Shown in pieces: positions 21,711 to 30,429 of a DNA stretch of 64,000 bases. The position numbers and the translations under genes were made by a program. How positions within the stretch are numbered: the stretch's first letter is position 1; each line of letters opens with the position of its first letter. Source of the stretch: Macrostomum hystrix (lineage: Eukaryota; Platyhelminthes; Macrostomidae); NCBI GenBank assembly GCA_950097015.1, contig CATNEN010000005.1, positions 5,013,501 through 5,077,500 on the forward strand, written 5' to 3'. The notes beneath the pieces were generated by a model, which was given only the letters and a program-made list of their open reading frames with translations, was not told the origin of the DNA and made no database searches.

Positions 21711-21896
21711 GTTACGACCAGAGCCTTCTGGTCGTAACATGCTTGTTTTAGCATGAAAGGTGATAATATGCACTATCAAAGTTTTGGAAAATGCTGGCAC
21801 AATGTAAAATGACATTTTTAAGTGCGCCCAATGTGAAATTTTAAATTCCAATTCAGAGAATAAAACTGAATGCAATAGAAACATTATGGTCGTAAC
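21711..21896. repeat. Right subterminal GTCGTAAC repeats
   Basis: GTTACGAC at 21711-21718 and GTCGTAAC at 21731 and 21889 match the words near the left end. The first two form a small inverted pair around AGAGCCTTCT. Confidence 0.6.
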
Positions 21897-22243
21897 ATGA
21901 TTATTGCAACAACTTTAAAATACCGTAAAATAAGTGTTAGCTTTAAAGTATATGCATTGAATGTAAAGAGATCAGAATAGAACTTTATATACAACAAAAA
22001 CCTTAATCAAATATGAATCTAATTGCACACATGGCTTATGTAATATGCAAAATTAATTATTGTGTTTAAAATAACTTATATTAGTATAATAAGTGTGTAA
22101 TCTTTGGCAACATAATTAATGATGTTTTCTATCTCTAAAAGAACTGAGGACTATAGAATCTTGAAGTCTGAAATATTTGCTTTGATTTAAAACATATCTA
22201 AAAACACAAAAACAAAAATAATATTTTGCCTTTTTTGTCCAAG

Positions 22244-22259
22244 TTATATGGAATGACCC
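22244..22259. repeat. Right TIR of ACTA transposon
   Basis: TTATATGGAATGACCC is the exact inverse of 18911-18926, followed by the ACTA duplication. Confidence 0.9.
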
Positions 22260-22335
22260 ACTAAATTTCTTCACATTCCTCTTGGTAATATAGGCTACTT
22301 TGGAATAATATACTTGCCACCATATAGATAGTATA

Positions 22336-22490
22336 TTATGAGCTTATTTGCAACTGCTTGAAAGAAGGGTACACAAACTGGATCAGCTTGGAAAGTGGCA
22401 CCTTCGCCGAAATGACAATCTCGGCAGGAAGGCAGACGGTGTCGTCCGACTGATCAGCCAACCCAGAGCCGATCTGTGTAGAATGGGCAG
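22336..22490 (-). pseudogene. Helitron helicase fragment
   Basis: The minus strand reads IGSGLADQSDDTVCLPAEIV, then PLSKLIQFVYPSF. This fits the Helitron/PIF1-type helicase stretch in which a GxG and an LP-E element precede a short x-LI-x-x-VYP motif. It begins at an AG acceptor-like site (TTCTACACAG). No other helicase motifs are on this strand nearby, so it is a scrap. Its orientation is opposite to the helicase remnants at 30430 and 48718. Confidence 0.5.
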
Positions 22491-22892
22491 GAAAATGAAA
22501 GAGAATAATGCAAGCAATAGCAAAACTTACCTGCATGAGCAGATCTGCATATAGTGATAGTACAGCTCAGCATCAGCACAACATTATAGCAAACACAAAG
22601 AGGCCATCTTCCACATCAGGAGTCAATGGCCGCATCCACCATAGTCAGGAAGGTGTCCAGTGTATGCAGGAACTAATTCTGGGCAAAATTAAGCAGCCTG
22701 TATGCCAATGTACGCCAATTTTTTTAGCTTCATTTCGAACATTACGCTGTACGCTGAAGTCCTTTTTCCGCATCATTTTTGTAACAGGGCTTCTCACTCT
22801 ACTTTTTCTCTCTCTTGGTAGCGTATCTTTCGGCCTCTTCCGCTCTTTTATCTCTTTCTCTACTATTCGCACTCTCCGTACATCTTTAACTC

Positions 22893-22912
22893 GGTGGCCC
22901 TGAAAAGGGCCG
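22893..22912 (-). promoter_or_regulatory. Histone-type mRNA 3' stem-loop
   Basis: The minus strand carries AAAACGGCCCTTTTCAGGGC followed by CACC. This has the 6-bp stem, TTTC loop, and A-rich and ACC flanks of replication-dependent histone mRNA 3' ends bound by SLBP. Purine-rich sequence follows, as in a histone downstream element. No histone protein can be read upstream on this strand (about 22914-23230). Confidence 0.6.
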
Positions 22913-23237
22913 TTTTAACTTCACAACTCTTACATTGTGAGCTTCTCCTAGGTAGCGCTTCTGCACTGGCATGAGCGGTTTATCCCTCTAAGACACTAGG
23001 TCTCCTTATTCTCCAGTCTCAACTGGGCGTTTCTCCAGGATCAGAGGGTCACAGCCTCAATCCTCGACTTATCTCCGTACTCAAATGTATCACTTTAGTA
23101 AATAACACAACCAGTTAGATTTTTCAAAGTTTTAACTCAGTTTTGCCTTCTTGGCTCACTGGCGGGTTGTATTTCTAGCCACAAATTTCTTTCACTTATA
23201 TAGTGTTCCTTAAGATTTGTTTTAATACCGTATTTTA

Positions 23238-23558
23238 CTAGAATATAAAAAATTTATAGAATATGCATATATAATATGTATCACGTAGAAAATATATTGA
23301 AGATATACCGTATAGCGAAAAAAATATAGCGCTGCTTTTGCCGCTGCCGCCGCTGCCGCTGCCGCCGCTGCCGCTGCCGCCGCTGCTGCTGTTGCTGCTT
23401 TTGCCGCCAGAAGGCAACCTTGGCCTTGTCGGTTGTCTTTCTGGGGCCTCTGCAGGCATGTTTTCATCCTCGAAGAATTCGTAGTCCTCTTGAATGGCCT
23501 TTAGGAAGGCTTCAATTTCGTCGGGCTCCTGCTGGCTATCTTCTTCGCCTTTGTTCAT
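23238..23558 (-). CDS. Small unknown protein, 106 aa, ORF3-like N-terminus
   Basis: It starts at ATG (MNKGEEDSQQEPDEIEAF). Residues 1-38 are strongly acidic; DENMPAEAPERQPTRPRL follows at about residues 32-49, then a Ser/Gly repeat region (SGGSGSGGSG, encoded by GCC/GCT repeats at 23336-23400) and a hydrophobic end (IFFSLYGISSIYFLR, YYICIFYKFFIF). PTRPRL is identical to that in the ORFs at 25104 and 36644. A TATA box lies ~70 nt upstream. The hydrophobic C-terminus could be a frame running into AT-rich flank, so this may be a truncated gene. No known domain. Confidence 0.5.
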   Translation of the reverse strand: MNKGEEDSQQEPDEIEAFLKAIQEDYEFFEDENMPAEAPERQPTRPRLPSGGKSSNSSSGGSGSGGSGSGGSGKSSAIFFSLYGISSIYFLRDTYYICIFYKFFIF

Positions 23559-23618
23559 TCTCTTATAGTGATTTCATTGCTTGTTAACACATATCTCTCC
23601 AGGGGTCCAATTAATCCG

Positions 23619-23631
23619 TTATTTATACCCA
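23619..23631 (-). promoter_or_regulatory. TATA box upstream of the 106-aa ORF
   Basis: The minus strand reads TGGGTATAAATAACGG at about 23631-23616. It lies ~65 bp upstream of the ATG at 23558, which suits a start of transcription near 23590. Confidence 0.55.
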
Positions 23632-24085
23632 CCTGGGCCAAAAACTGGACCTATTCAAAGGTCTCTCGCGCCCCACCTCTTACTTTTGACACTTGAATTT
23701 TAGCCTTTGACCTGAGACTTATAATTTTACGAGCAATTCTCAACCTTTTCTAACCAGGTTGGTGTCCTTTTAAAGATTTCTTTCCGTAGATTATTGCTGA
23801 TTTTGAATCACTTTTCTAGCTTCATTATTTCATGAGATAATCGCTTTTTAATGCTTTTAATCCGCAATTAGAAACTAATTAGCACTGATCCTTATGGGAA
23901 AGTAGTTACGTCATCACTCTCACCTTTCCTAATGGCGAGGATATTGAGCTTAAATGTGCTCCCACGTTTACTCACAGTAGCACGCATAACTTATTTCTTT
24001 CAGTTTATACAACAGAAATATTCAAAGACAACACTTAATACTATTTAGTATTAATACTATTTTGATACTATTTATCAACTATTTA
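23632..24085. other. Non-coding interval, nothing recognised
   Basis: AT-rich sequence between the small gene promoter and the target duplication of the second LTR element. No coding signal seen. Confidence 0.4.
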
Positions 24086-24089
24086 CACA

Positions 24090-24744
24090 TGTTGTACCTG
24101 TGGTAGCGTGGCACACACAATTGGCAAAAATAACCAAGACAGGAACTAGATTCCGAGAGGAGATTTTACCGGCCTCACACGCAGATGCTTCCTAGCAGAG
24201 GAACAATCCGGTAGTCAGGCTAGATTACCTAGTTTCCTCGGTCCTATTTAGGCTCTAGCAGTAATTTCTATTACTTTGGTTCCCTGCTCTGAAGCCTGGC
24301 GATGTGCTATGCTTCTAAATGCAACACACGGCCTTGCTTCACAATAATGTTAGCAGACAAGATGTAAAGATTGCAAGAGAACACAATCGGTACCCAAAGG
24401 CATGAAGACTGAAGGACAGAAACGTGCCATATTCATACAGAAATCGTGCTACCATGATAACAATACCATCTCAAGGATTCGTCGGACTGTGCTCTACTTA
24501 TAGTAGGAGCATTTGAGCGTTGTTCTGCCAGTCTTCTTCCGAACTCAAGCGATTGCACCATGGTGTGCAATGTGACTCAGTGCGCAGACAGAGCTGGAAA
24601 GAGAGAGAGAGAGAGCGGAGGGGGTGGCGAGCGGATGTGACAGTGCACGGGCAACACTAACCACCAACCCTAGCCCTCCCACAGACCTAGAACAGCCTGA
24701 CTCACAGATTGCCTGGAGGCTGCTCAGCAGTCTACAGCACATCA
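24090..24744 (-). repeat. 3' LTR of second Gypsy-like element
   Basis: A 655-bp LTR matched by 29547-30201. It includes a (GA)n tract near 24600-24615. Short open frames within it are incidental. Confidence 0.95.
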
Positions 24745-25103
24745 TTCTCCTCCAGCTAAAGGATGACGGTCAACACCGGCTGGCCGTCAGCCGCACTTAA
24801 ACCAAAAACAGGTAAGCACCTTTTTATTTCTTCTCCAAATGATGGCGCACAAAACTACGAAAACAAATAACGACAACCAACTGAACCAAAAACGAGCATG
24901 ACAACTGGATAAACAAAAGAGCAGACGAACAGAGCGCAAACAGAAAGGGGACATACTACAACATCAAGAACAATAATGAAAACGGAGGGGCAGCAGTAGA
25001 AATAAACTGGGAGACACAATGGCGGCGCAAAACATAGCTTATGGCGTGCTGTGCACATTTGTAGAAACCCTACTTACACGCGACATGGACGGGACCCGGC
25101 GGG
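24745..25103 (-). other. 3' untranslated region of second Gypsy-like element
   Basis: It runs from the ORF3 stop to the LTR and contains the polypurine tract at 24745-24757 (minus strand). A diverged homologous stretch (CGAGCATG, then AACTGGATAA) is found at 36479-36505 in the third element. Confidence 0.7.
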
Positions 25104-26015
25104 TTACATAGCGGCTGCTCGCATCAGTGACTCGGGCAGCCACCAACCCTCCACTAATTCAATTATGGCCTGTCCATACCTGGCCACCATGTGCTGCGGC
25201 GCCGCGGCCATACCTCCGACCATGACCTCCGCTCGGTCAGCGGCCTCGTGTGCCATTTCTCGCCTCGTGGCCCGGTCTTCAGCAGCGAAGCCCTGCTGAA
25301 CCGCGATCGGCCAGCCCTCGTCCTTCTCCTGTCGCGCCGCTCGAGCCAAGGATTCGGCCATACCCATGATGGCCACCTTTCGCGCCGGCTCCCTTAAACT
25401 CCACTGCGCCCGCCTTTGTCGGCGCCGCTGGGCACCGCCCCTTCGCCGCCTGGGCCTAGCCACGGCTGCGTCCAGTTCCTCAGGGCTGTCTTCTGATGAC
25501 GTGCTCTGTGACAGCGGGGGTTCGAGCACCGGCGGTGCCGCTGGCCCCTCCGGCTCCTCCTCGTGTCCACTAGAGCTATCTTCTAGCATTCCCTCGTCCT
25601 CAGAGGGCATGTCGAATTGCAGCTGTGCCCATATATCTTCATTCATGTCTACCTGGGCATCCATTGAGCCGCTGCTGCTACTGCTCTGAGCTGGTCGGCG
25701 CACCTGTATACCGGCCTCAGCCGTATCAGGTGCTGCCTGCACCGCCATGTTCCTTCTCTTCCCTGCTGGCCCGGCCGGCATTACAGCCGGACGTTTATTC
25801 GCCTGCTGCAAACGGGGAAGCGACGGCATGAAGTGTTTGTGCCAATTCGGTGAGCGCTGACCCAAAGGAAAGGGCGCACTATTACCGAATTGACTCCTTA
25901 GCAACTCCACCCGTCTACTTACCTCCATAGTCCCATCTAGTCTTCGCACCATGCCCATCAACCTTGGGCGCGTCGGCACTCGCTCCTGTGGTTCACAGTT
26001 CTCCTTATTTTCCAT
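25104..26015 (-). CDS. Unknown ORF3 of Gypsy-like element, 303 aa
   Basis: It starts at ATG (MENKENCEPQE). N-terminus: a KEN sequence at 4-6 and PTRPRL at 14-19. Middle: an acidic Trp block EDIWAQLQFDMPSEDEGM at about 126-143, then a basic stretch RRRRGGAQRRRQRRAQW at about 189-205. C-terminus (about 215-303): a probably helical Ala/Glu/Arg-rich domain ending VARYGQAIIELVEGWW. All four blocks recur in the 266-aa ORF at 36644-37444. It lies 62 bp downstream of the pol-type ORF, in the envelope position, but has no signal peptide or membrane helix. The basic block could be a nuclear localisation or RNA-binding signal (inference). Function unknown. Confidence 0.75.
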   Translation of the reverse strand: MENKENCEPQERVPTRPRLMGMVRRLDGTMEVSRRVELLRSQFGNSAPFPLGQRSPNWHKHFMPSLPRLQQANKRPAVMPAGPAGKRRNMAVQAAPDTAEAGIQVRRPAQSSSSSGSMDAQVDMNEDIWAQLQFDMPSEDEGMLEDSSSGHEEEPEGPAAPPVLEPPLSQSTSSEDSPEELDAAVARPRRRRGGAQRRRQRRAQWSLREPARKVAIMGMAESLARAARQEKDEGWPIAVQQGFAAEDRATRREMAHEAADRAEVMVGGMAAAPQHMVARYGQAIIELVEGWWLPESLMRAAAM

Positions 26016-26077
26016 GCTTTATTTTTCTTCTTTTCTTTCTTTAGTGGGAACTTCCACGCCTTGATTCGGACAGGATG

Positions 26078-28093
26078 TCACTGAAACATTTTAGGTAGGC
26101 GGCGCATCATTCTGACGAAATAGGATTTTCTCCTGGGATCGACCTGCAGCCTTTCCGGCTCTCGCCTAACTCTTTGCGGCCTCTGCTGCGGCTCCTGATC
26201 CCTAGCTTCACCTATCTGAGCAGCCTCACCTACACCTTCGGCCCTAACACTTTCTGCAACTTCCCCGTGCACAGAGGATGGGATAGGGGACAGGGTTGGA
26301 GAGGGCAACGGACTGTCCGACGGCAGGACAACCACATCACCAGACGCCTCCCCCGCCTCTTCTCCGTTGCAGATCTTCTGGCCGACCGACTCGTGGAGAC
26401 TCGACCCAGAGGCAGCCCGCAAGTGCCACCTGCGTGCGCCCCTTAGGCCAATCTCGTCGCTGTCTTCTCCGTCGTTGCTGTCGTCTGGTTCGCCGGCTGC
26501 GTCAGCTATCGGAGGGCTACCCTGAGGCTGCCTTCCGCGCTTCCGCCGTGCCGTGCTCACCTCCTTTATCACCTGAAGTTGTTGACGGAGATGATGTTCT
26601 GACAACCTCAGCTCTTCCATCGGGTGTCGGGTTGCCGGGTCTTGGCGCTGAGCTTCCAGCAACTCAACCTGGCTAACCGGCACCTTCAGGACCGCTGCTC
26701 TTACCGGAGGCAGCCCTCCGCTGTACTCGTCCTCCTTGTCCTTGGACCCAGGAGCCCTGGCAGCAGGGGGTATCCTTGACAGGCGAGACTGGTCGCAACG
26801 AGTCTGACAACACCCCTCCACCTCTGCTCCCTGTCCCACGGAGAGACCAGCAGTCGGCAGGCAGGACTGGCTGCAACGAGCTAACTGCTGATCCTCCTGA
26901 CCCGAGGACCCTGACACAGCGGGATCAGTCGCTCGCAGGCAGGACTGGCTGCAACGAGCCAGCGACTTCTCCCCTGTTTCCGAGAACTCCTCGACAGCAG
27001 GATTCGGTGTCTGCAGGCAGGACTGGCTGCAACGAGCGGACACCTCCTCCTCTGTCTCCGGACACACCAGAGGCTCTGGATCCGGCGCCTGCAGGCAGGA
27101 CTGGCTGCAACGAGCGGGCACCTTCTCCTTTACCTCTGAGCCTTCAGCCACCACTTGAGTCTGCACCTGCGCCTTGGCATCACAGCCCCGCACCCAGTGC
27201 TCCTCCCTCGTGGCTCCCTGGCTCCAGCTACCTTCCGTAGCTACCGTCTGCACGGCGGCGTCCACAGTCTGCAGGCAGAACTGGCTGCGACGAGCTGACT
27301 GCGGGGCCCCGTAGACAGGTGCTTCCTGCCTCAAAGGCTGGCCTGCGGTCGTGTCTTCCTGACACCCTTGCAGCACCGCCTTGTCTTGGCGCACCTCGAC
27401 AGGCTCCAGGACTGGCGTCTCTTCCAACTCTGGCAGATGCTCAAGCTCATCTGCCTTCAAGGACCTTGCCAGCCCTACCAGTTTATTCCGACGAATGACA
27501 GCCGGAAAGCAAGAGGTGTTGATGACCTCAACACATCCTGTACCGTCAGCCATCGTCATCAATTTCGGAGTCATCCCTACCTGAGACGCTCCCGGCTTTA
27601 GTCCTGACTTCAAGGACTTGACAAACAGCGGCGTGCCGTGACAGTCTGTCCGGCCACCCGCTAGCTTCACCGCCACGAGCCTCGAAGAGCGCGCTGGCAC
27701 TGTGGTCCGCTCAAGTGAGTAGACCCGGCTGGCCCTCGCCTCTCGCCTCGTGTACCTCAGCGGTACTCTGGTTCCTGATTTCATGGTCAGCATCCCCTTC
27801 GGAAAATCAATCTTCTGGGTGTGCTGGCGCATGAAATCAATTCCTAAGATGTTCTCGTGCTCGCCCTTTGTCACGCAGAACTCGACGTCTACTGCGTAGT
27901 CGCCGAGCCTGACCTCAAAGGCGACTCGCCCTAAGACTGGCAACCGAGAACCATCGAAGTTGCACAGGGCACTCTCTCCTTTCAGCACAGCGTGCGGCAC
28001 TACATGCCGCAGAGATGCCCACGTCTCACTCCCAATCAGACAGCGCCTACTCCCTGAATCTAGGAGAAAGGGCACTGTCTTCTTGGAGACCAT
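26078..28093 (-). CDS. Fused protease / Cys-repeat / integrase-tail protein, 671 aa
   Basis: The frame is open upstream of this ATG and overlaps the gag end in another frame, so frameshift translation is likely. Residues 9-20 are the protease active site FLLDSGSRRC (DSG at 12-14). About residues 225-235 the protease tail (LPELEETPV) joins LEPVEVRQDKAV, where the related element has the whole RT and RNase H in between. Then come six or more copies of an ARCSQSCLQ-type block. Near residue 510 (LRQQLQVIKEV) the frame jumps to the extreme integrase tail (STARRKRG...GSPPIADA), skipping the whole integrase core. Both deletions keep the frame. The tail ends with ...MMRRLPKMFQ as in the full-length relative. 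The protein cannot reverse transcribe or integrate by itself. Confidence 0.85.
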   Translation of the reverse strand: MVSKKTVPFLLDSGSRRCLIGSETWASLRHVVPHAVLKGESALCNFDGSRLPVLGRVAFEVRLGDYAVDVEFCVTKGEHENILGIDFMRQHTQKIDFPKGMLTMKSGTRVPLRYTRREARASRVYSLERTTVPARSSRLVAVKLAGGRTDCHGTPLFVKSLKSGLKPGASQVGMTPKLMTMADGTGCVEVINTSCFPAVIRRNKLVGLARSLKADELEHLPELEETPVLEPVEVRQDKAVLQGCQEDTTAGQPLRQEAPVYGAPQSARRSQFCLQTVDAAVQTVATEGSWSQGATREEHWVRGCDAKAQVQTQVVAEGSEVKEKVPARCSQSCLQAPDPEPLVCPETEEEVSARCSQSCLQTPNPAVEEFSETGEKSLARCSQSCLRATDPAVSGSSGQEDQQLARCSQSCLPTAGLSVGQGAEVEGCCQTRCDQSRLSRIPPAARAPGSKDKEDEYSGGLPPVRAAVLKVPVSQVELLEAQRQDPATRHPMEELRLSEHHLRQQLQVIKEVSTARRKRGRQPQGSPPIADAAGEPDDSNDGEDSDEIGLRGARRWHLRAASGSSLHESVGQKICNGEEAGEASGDVVVLPSDSPLPSPTLSPIPSSVHGEVAESVRAEGVGEAAQIGEARDQEPQQRPQRVRREPERLQVDPRRKSYFVRMMRRLPKMFQ
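26774..27296 (-). repeat. 78-bp (26-codon) in-frame tandem repeat encoding CSQSCL motifs
   Basis: The plus-strand word GGCAGGACTGGCTGCAACGA recurs at about 26857, 26935, 27013 and 27091, exactly 78 bp apart. Diverged copies lie at about 26774 and 27268. Each unit encodes ARCSQSCL (C-x3-C) plus an acidic spacer such as PNPAVEEFSETGEKSL. Confidence 0.85.
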
Positions 28094-28194
28094 CGCCGTT
28101 ACATAGGGGTCAGCGTTGGAGGCATACCAACGCTCGAGGAAGCTGGTGCTAGGAGAGCCCCTACCCTCTCCTCCAGCTTGCTCCTCAGTTCCCC

Positions 28195-29484
28195 TCAGGC
28201 CCGTCCAGGAACTGGACTGCGAGGGGCATCGCCTTCCATGCTCCTCGCCGTCCCGTTTCCCGACGTCTGAGTGCCTTGGGCCTGCAGCTCGGACTGCTGC
28301 CTGGGCTCTTGCCGTTGCTCTCTCAGGTACCCCTGTGCGTGGTGCTCATAACGCGGCTTAGGTGGCCTCGTCGGGCAATCACGCCTCAGGTGTCCAAACT
28401 TTCCGCAACCAAAGCATGCCCCTCTTGGCGGCGCCGGTCCTTCCTGCTGCACGGCTCCCTGTGGTCGACTGAGTGCCTGGACCAGCATCTCCTGCATCTC
28501 TTGCTGATGCTGAAGCTGCTGTCCCTGCACTTCGACCATCTTGGTCATCAGCGATTCGAGTCCCTTCAGCGCAGCGGTAACACCTTGCGGTGGCGGCCGC
28601 GCATTCAGGTCCTCGTCGTCGCCGTGCACCATCCGAGCCGGCCCATCCTTCGCCCTCTGGACTGCATCGTCGACCACCTCTAGGCGCTTTAGCTCTCGCC
28701 TAGCCTCCAGGAGTGTCCTAGGGCGAGTCCGCAGTAGGTGCTTGCGGTTCTCAACCGAAGTGCAAGCTCCCTTAATAAACTGGTCGACCAACTCATAGTC
28801 CAGGTCTCTCTGGCGAAGGTTGGTATAGGCCTGCTCACCGAGTCCCTGCAACACATCAGCATAGTCATCAAGCGTTTCCGCTTTCTTCTGATAGCGATTG
28901 CGGAACTCGTCTCGGTACTCCTCAGGGCTACTCAGCTGCGCGAATCGCTCCACAATACGCTCCTTGAATTGGGCATACGTGAGCTCTTCGGGCAGCCTCA
29001 TCCTGAGGACGGCATTCAGGCACTGTACATCGAGGTGGTCGAGTAGAAGGGCCTTGCGTGTCTCCGAACTGCGAATCGCAGCCCGGGCGCAATACGCTTC
29101 AAACGCCTCCACCCACAGATGTACGTCCTGGCCCCGAGAAAACTTGGCAATCTTCGCCGTCCTACCTTGTTGTTGTTCCACCTGCTTCTCCATCAGGTTG
29201 AGCATCCGGTACACCAGGTCAGCCGTCGCCCTGTCGTCCAGCCTCGGTCGTCGTCGCCTTGCTGCCGCTGCCGCTGCGCCCCGGTCGTCGTCCTCGCCGC
29301 CGGACTGGTCGTCGTCGCCGAAGTCGCTCTCGCCGTCCTCGCCGTCGCCGACACAGTCGTTGCCGCGGCCGTTCCACCGACTCCTGCCCGCAGCTTCCTG
29401 CAGCGCACAGCCACCGCGAGACTCCTTGCTCCGGGCTACCTGCTGCCTCTCCTCCCTCTCCGAATCCAATTCCTCTTGGGACAT
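28195..29484 (-). CDS. Gag protein of second Gypsy-like element, 429 aa
   Basis: It starts at ATG (MSQEELDSEREERQQ) shortly after the 5' LTR. An acidic/basic N-terminus is followed by the Retrotrans_gag-type core (HLWVEAFEAYCARAAIRSS, YAQFKERIVERFAQLSS) and a C-terminal zinc knuckle CFGCGKFGHLRRDC. It is full length compared with its relative at 42282-43433, which has an internal deletion. The protease ORF lies in a different frame 3' of it. Role: particle assembly and RNA packaging. Confidence 0.9.
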   Translation of the reverse strand: MSQEELDSEREERQQVARSKESRGGCALQEAAGRSRWNGRGNDCVGDGEDGESDFGDDDQSGGEDDDRGAAAAAARRRRPRLDDRATADLVYRMLNLMEKQVEQQQGRTAKIAKFSRGQDVHLWVEAFEAYCARAAIRSSETRKALLLDHLDVQCLNAVLRMRLPEELTYAQFKERIVERFAQLSSPEEYRDEFRNRYQKKAETLDDYADVLQGLGEQAYTNLRQRDLDYELVDQFIKGACTSVENRKHLLRTRPRTLLEARRELKRLEVVDDAVQRAKDGPARMVHGDDEDLNARPPPQGVTAALKGLESLMTKMVEVQGQQLQHQQEMQEMLVQALSRPQGAVQQEGPAPPRGACFGCGKFGHLRRDCPTRPPKPRYEHHAQGYLREQRQEPRQQSELQAQGTQTSGNGTARSMEGDAPRSPVPGRA

Positions 29485-29546
29485 GGCGTTCGTATCCGCA
29501 GTGAATGAGTAAAAGGCTAACTCGAATCACACCGCTTTGCCACCAA

Positions 29547-30201
29547 TGTTGTACCTGTGGTAGCGTGGCACACACAATTGGCAAAAATAACCAAGACAGG
29601 AACTAGATTCCGAGAGGAGATTTTACCGGCCTCACACGCAGATGCTTCCTAGCAGAGGAACAATCCGGTAGTCAGGCTAGATTACCTAGTTTCCTCGGTC
29701 CTATTTAGGCTCTAGCAGTAATTTCTATTACTTTGGTTCCCTGCTCTGAAGCCTGGCGATGTGCTATGCTTCTAAATGCAACACACGGCCTTGCTTCACA
29801 ATAATGTTAGCAGACAAGATGTAAAGATTGCAAGAGAACACAATCGGTACCCAAAGGCATGAAGACTGAAGGACAGAAACGTGCCATATTCATACAGAAA
29901 TCGTGCTACCATGATAACAATACCATCTCAAGGATTCGTCGGACTGTGCTCTACTTATAGTAGGAGTATTTGAGCGTTGTTCTGCCAGTCTTCTTCCGAA
30001 CTCAAGCGATTGCACCATGGTGTGCAATGTGACTCAGTGCGCAGACAGAGCTGGAAAGAGAGAGAGAGAGAGCGGAGGGGGTGGCGAGCGGATGTGACAG
30101 TGCACGGGCAACACTAACCACCAACCCTAGCCCTCCCACAGACCTAGAACAGCCTGACTCACAGATTGCCTGGAGGCTGCTCAGCAGTCTACAGCACATC
30201 A
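29547..30201 (-). repeat. 5' LTR of second Gypsy-like element
   Basis: A 655-bp LTR nearly identical to 24090-24744, followed on the plus strand by the CACA duplication. Confidence 0.95.
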
Positions 30202-30429
30202 CACAATATGTCGCACAGTTGTCACATATTCTTCTTCATCACCTCGCTCTTTTTAATCAATTCTCACAACTAGGAAGGTGCTCATTAATATTTACTTATC
30301 GACCATCTGTCACTTAAATTAACTGACATGCGGGCAATATCCAATTTCCTAATTTATTCCTGTTGACTCATCTGCCTTCTCTAATCTATTTACTCTGTTT
30401 ACATAATTTCTTATTTGATTATCCTGATT

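Larger units (their letters stand above)
18907..22263 (-). mobile_element. DNA transposon with 16-bp perfect TIRs and ACTA target duplication
   Basis: Perfect inverted repeats GGGTCATTCCATATAA (18911-18926) and its complement (22244-22259) bound a 3349-bp element. The flanks are ACTA at 18907-18910 and ACTA at 22260-22263, a 4-bp target duplication. Copies of GTCGTAAC lie in both subterminal regions (18932, 19101, 19289, 19303; 21711 inverted, 21731, 21889). A spliced minus-strand transposase-like gene fills the interior. I cannot assign the element to a named superfamily. Confidence 0.85.
24086..30205 (-). mobile_element. Non-autonomous Gypsy-like LTR element, young, RT and integrase core deleted
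   Basis: Equal 655-bp LTRs (24090-24744 and 29547-30201) start TGTTGTACC and end CACATCA. CACA flanks the element at 24086-24089 and 30202-30205, a 4-bp target duplication. The one LTR difference I see is C versus T near 24510/29967. On the minus strand a primer-binding site (TTGGTGGCAAAGCGG) follows the 5' LTR, and a purine tract AGCTGGAGGAGAA precedes the 3' LTR. Gene order: gag, fused protease/Cys-repeat/integrase-tail ORF, then ORF3. There is no RT, RNase H or integrase core, so enzymes must come from a relative such as the parent of 36394-44159. Confidence 0.9.

Noticed and set aside
22914-23230. Histone coding sequence upstream of the stem-loop
   Set aside because: I read the minus strand for H2A, H2B, H3 and H4 C-terminal sequences and found none.
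24545-24745. 66-aa frame repeated at 30002-30202
   Set aside because: It lies wholly inside the two LTR copies and is duplicated because the LTRs are.
25104-26015. Envelope glycoprotein identity for ORF3
   Set aside because: The position is right, but there is no signal peptide, fusion segment, membrane anchor or cysteine pattern; the protein is highly charged.
28898-29512. Plus-strand frames opposite gag (also 42847-43461)
   Set aside because: They mirror the gag reading frame of both related elements and show no domain of their own. The minus-strand frames have zinc knuckles and proper starts.
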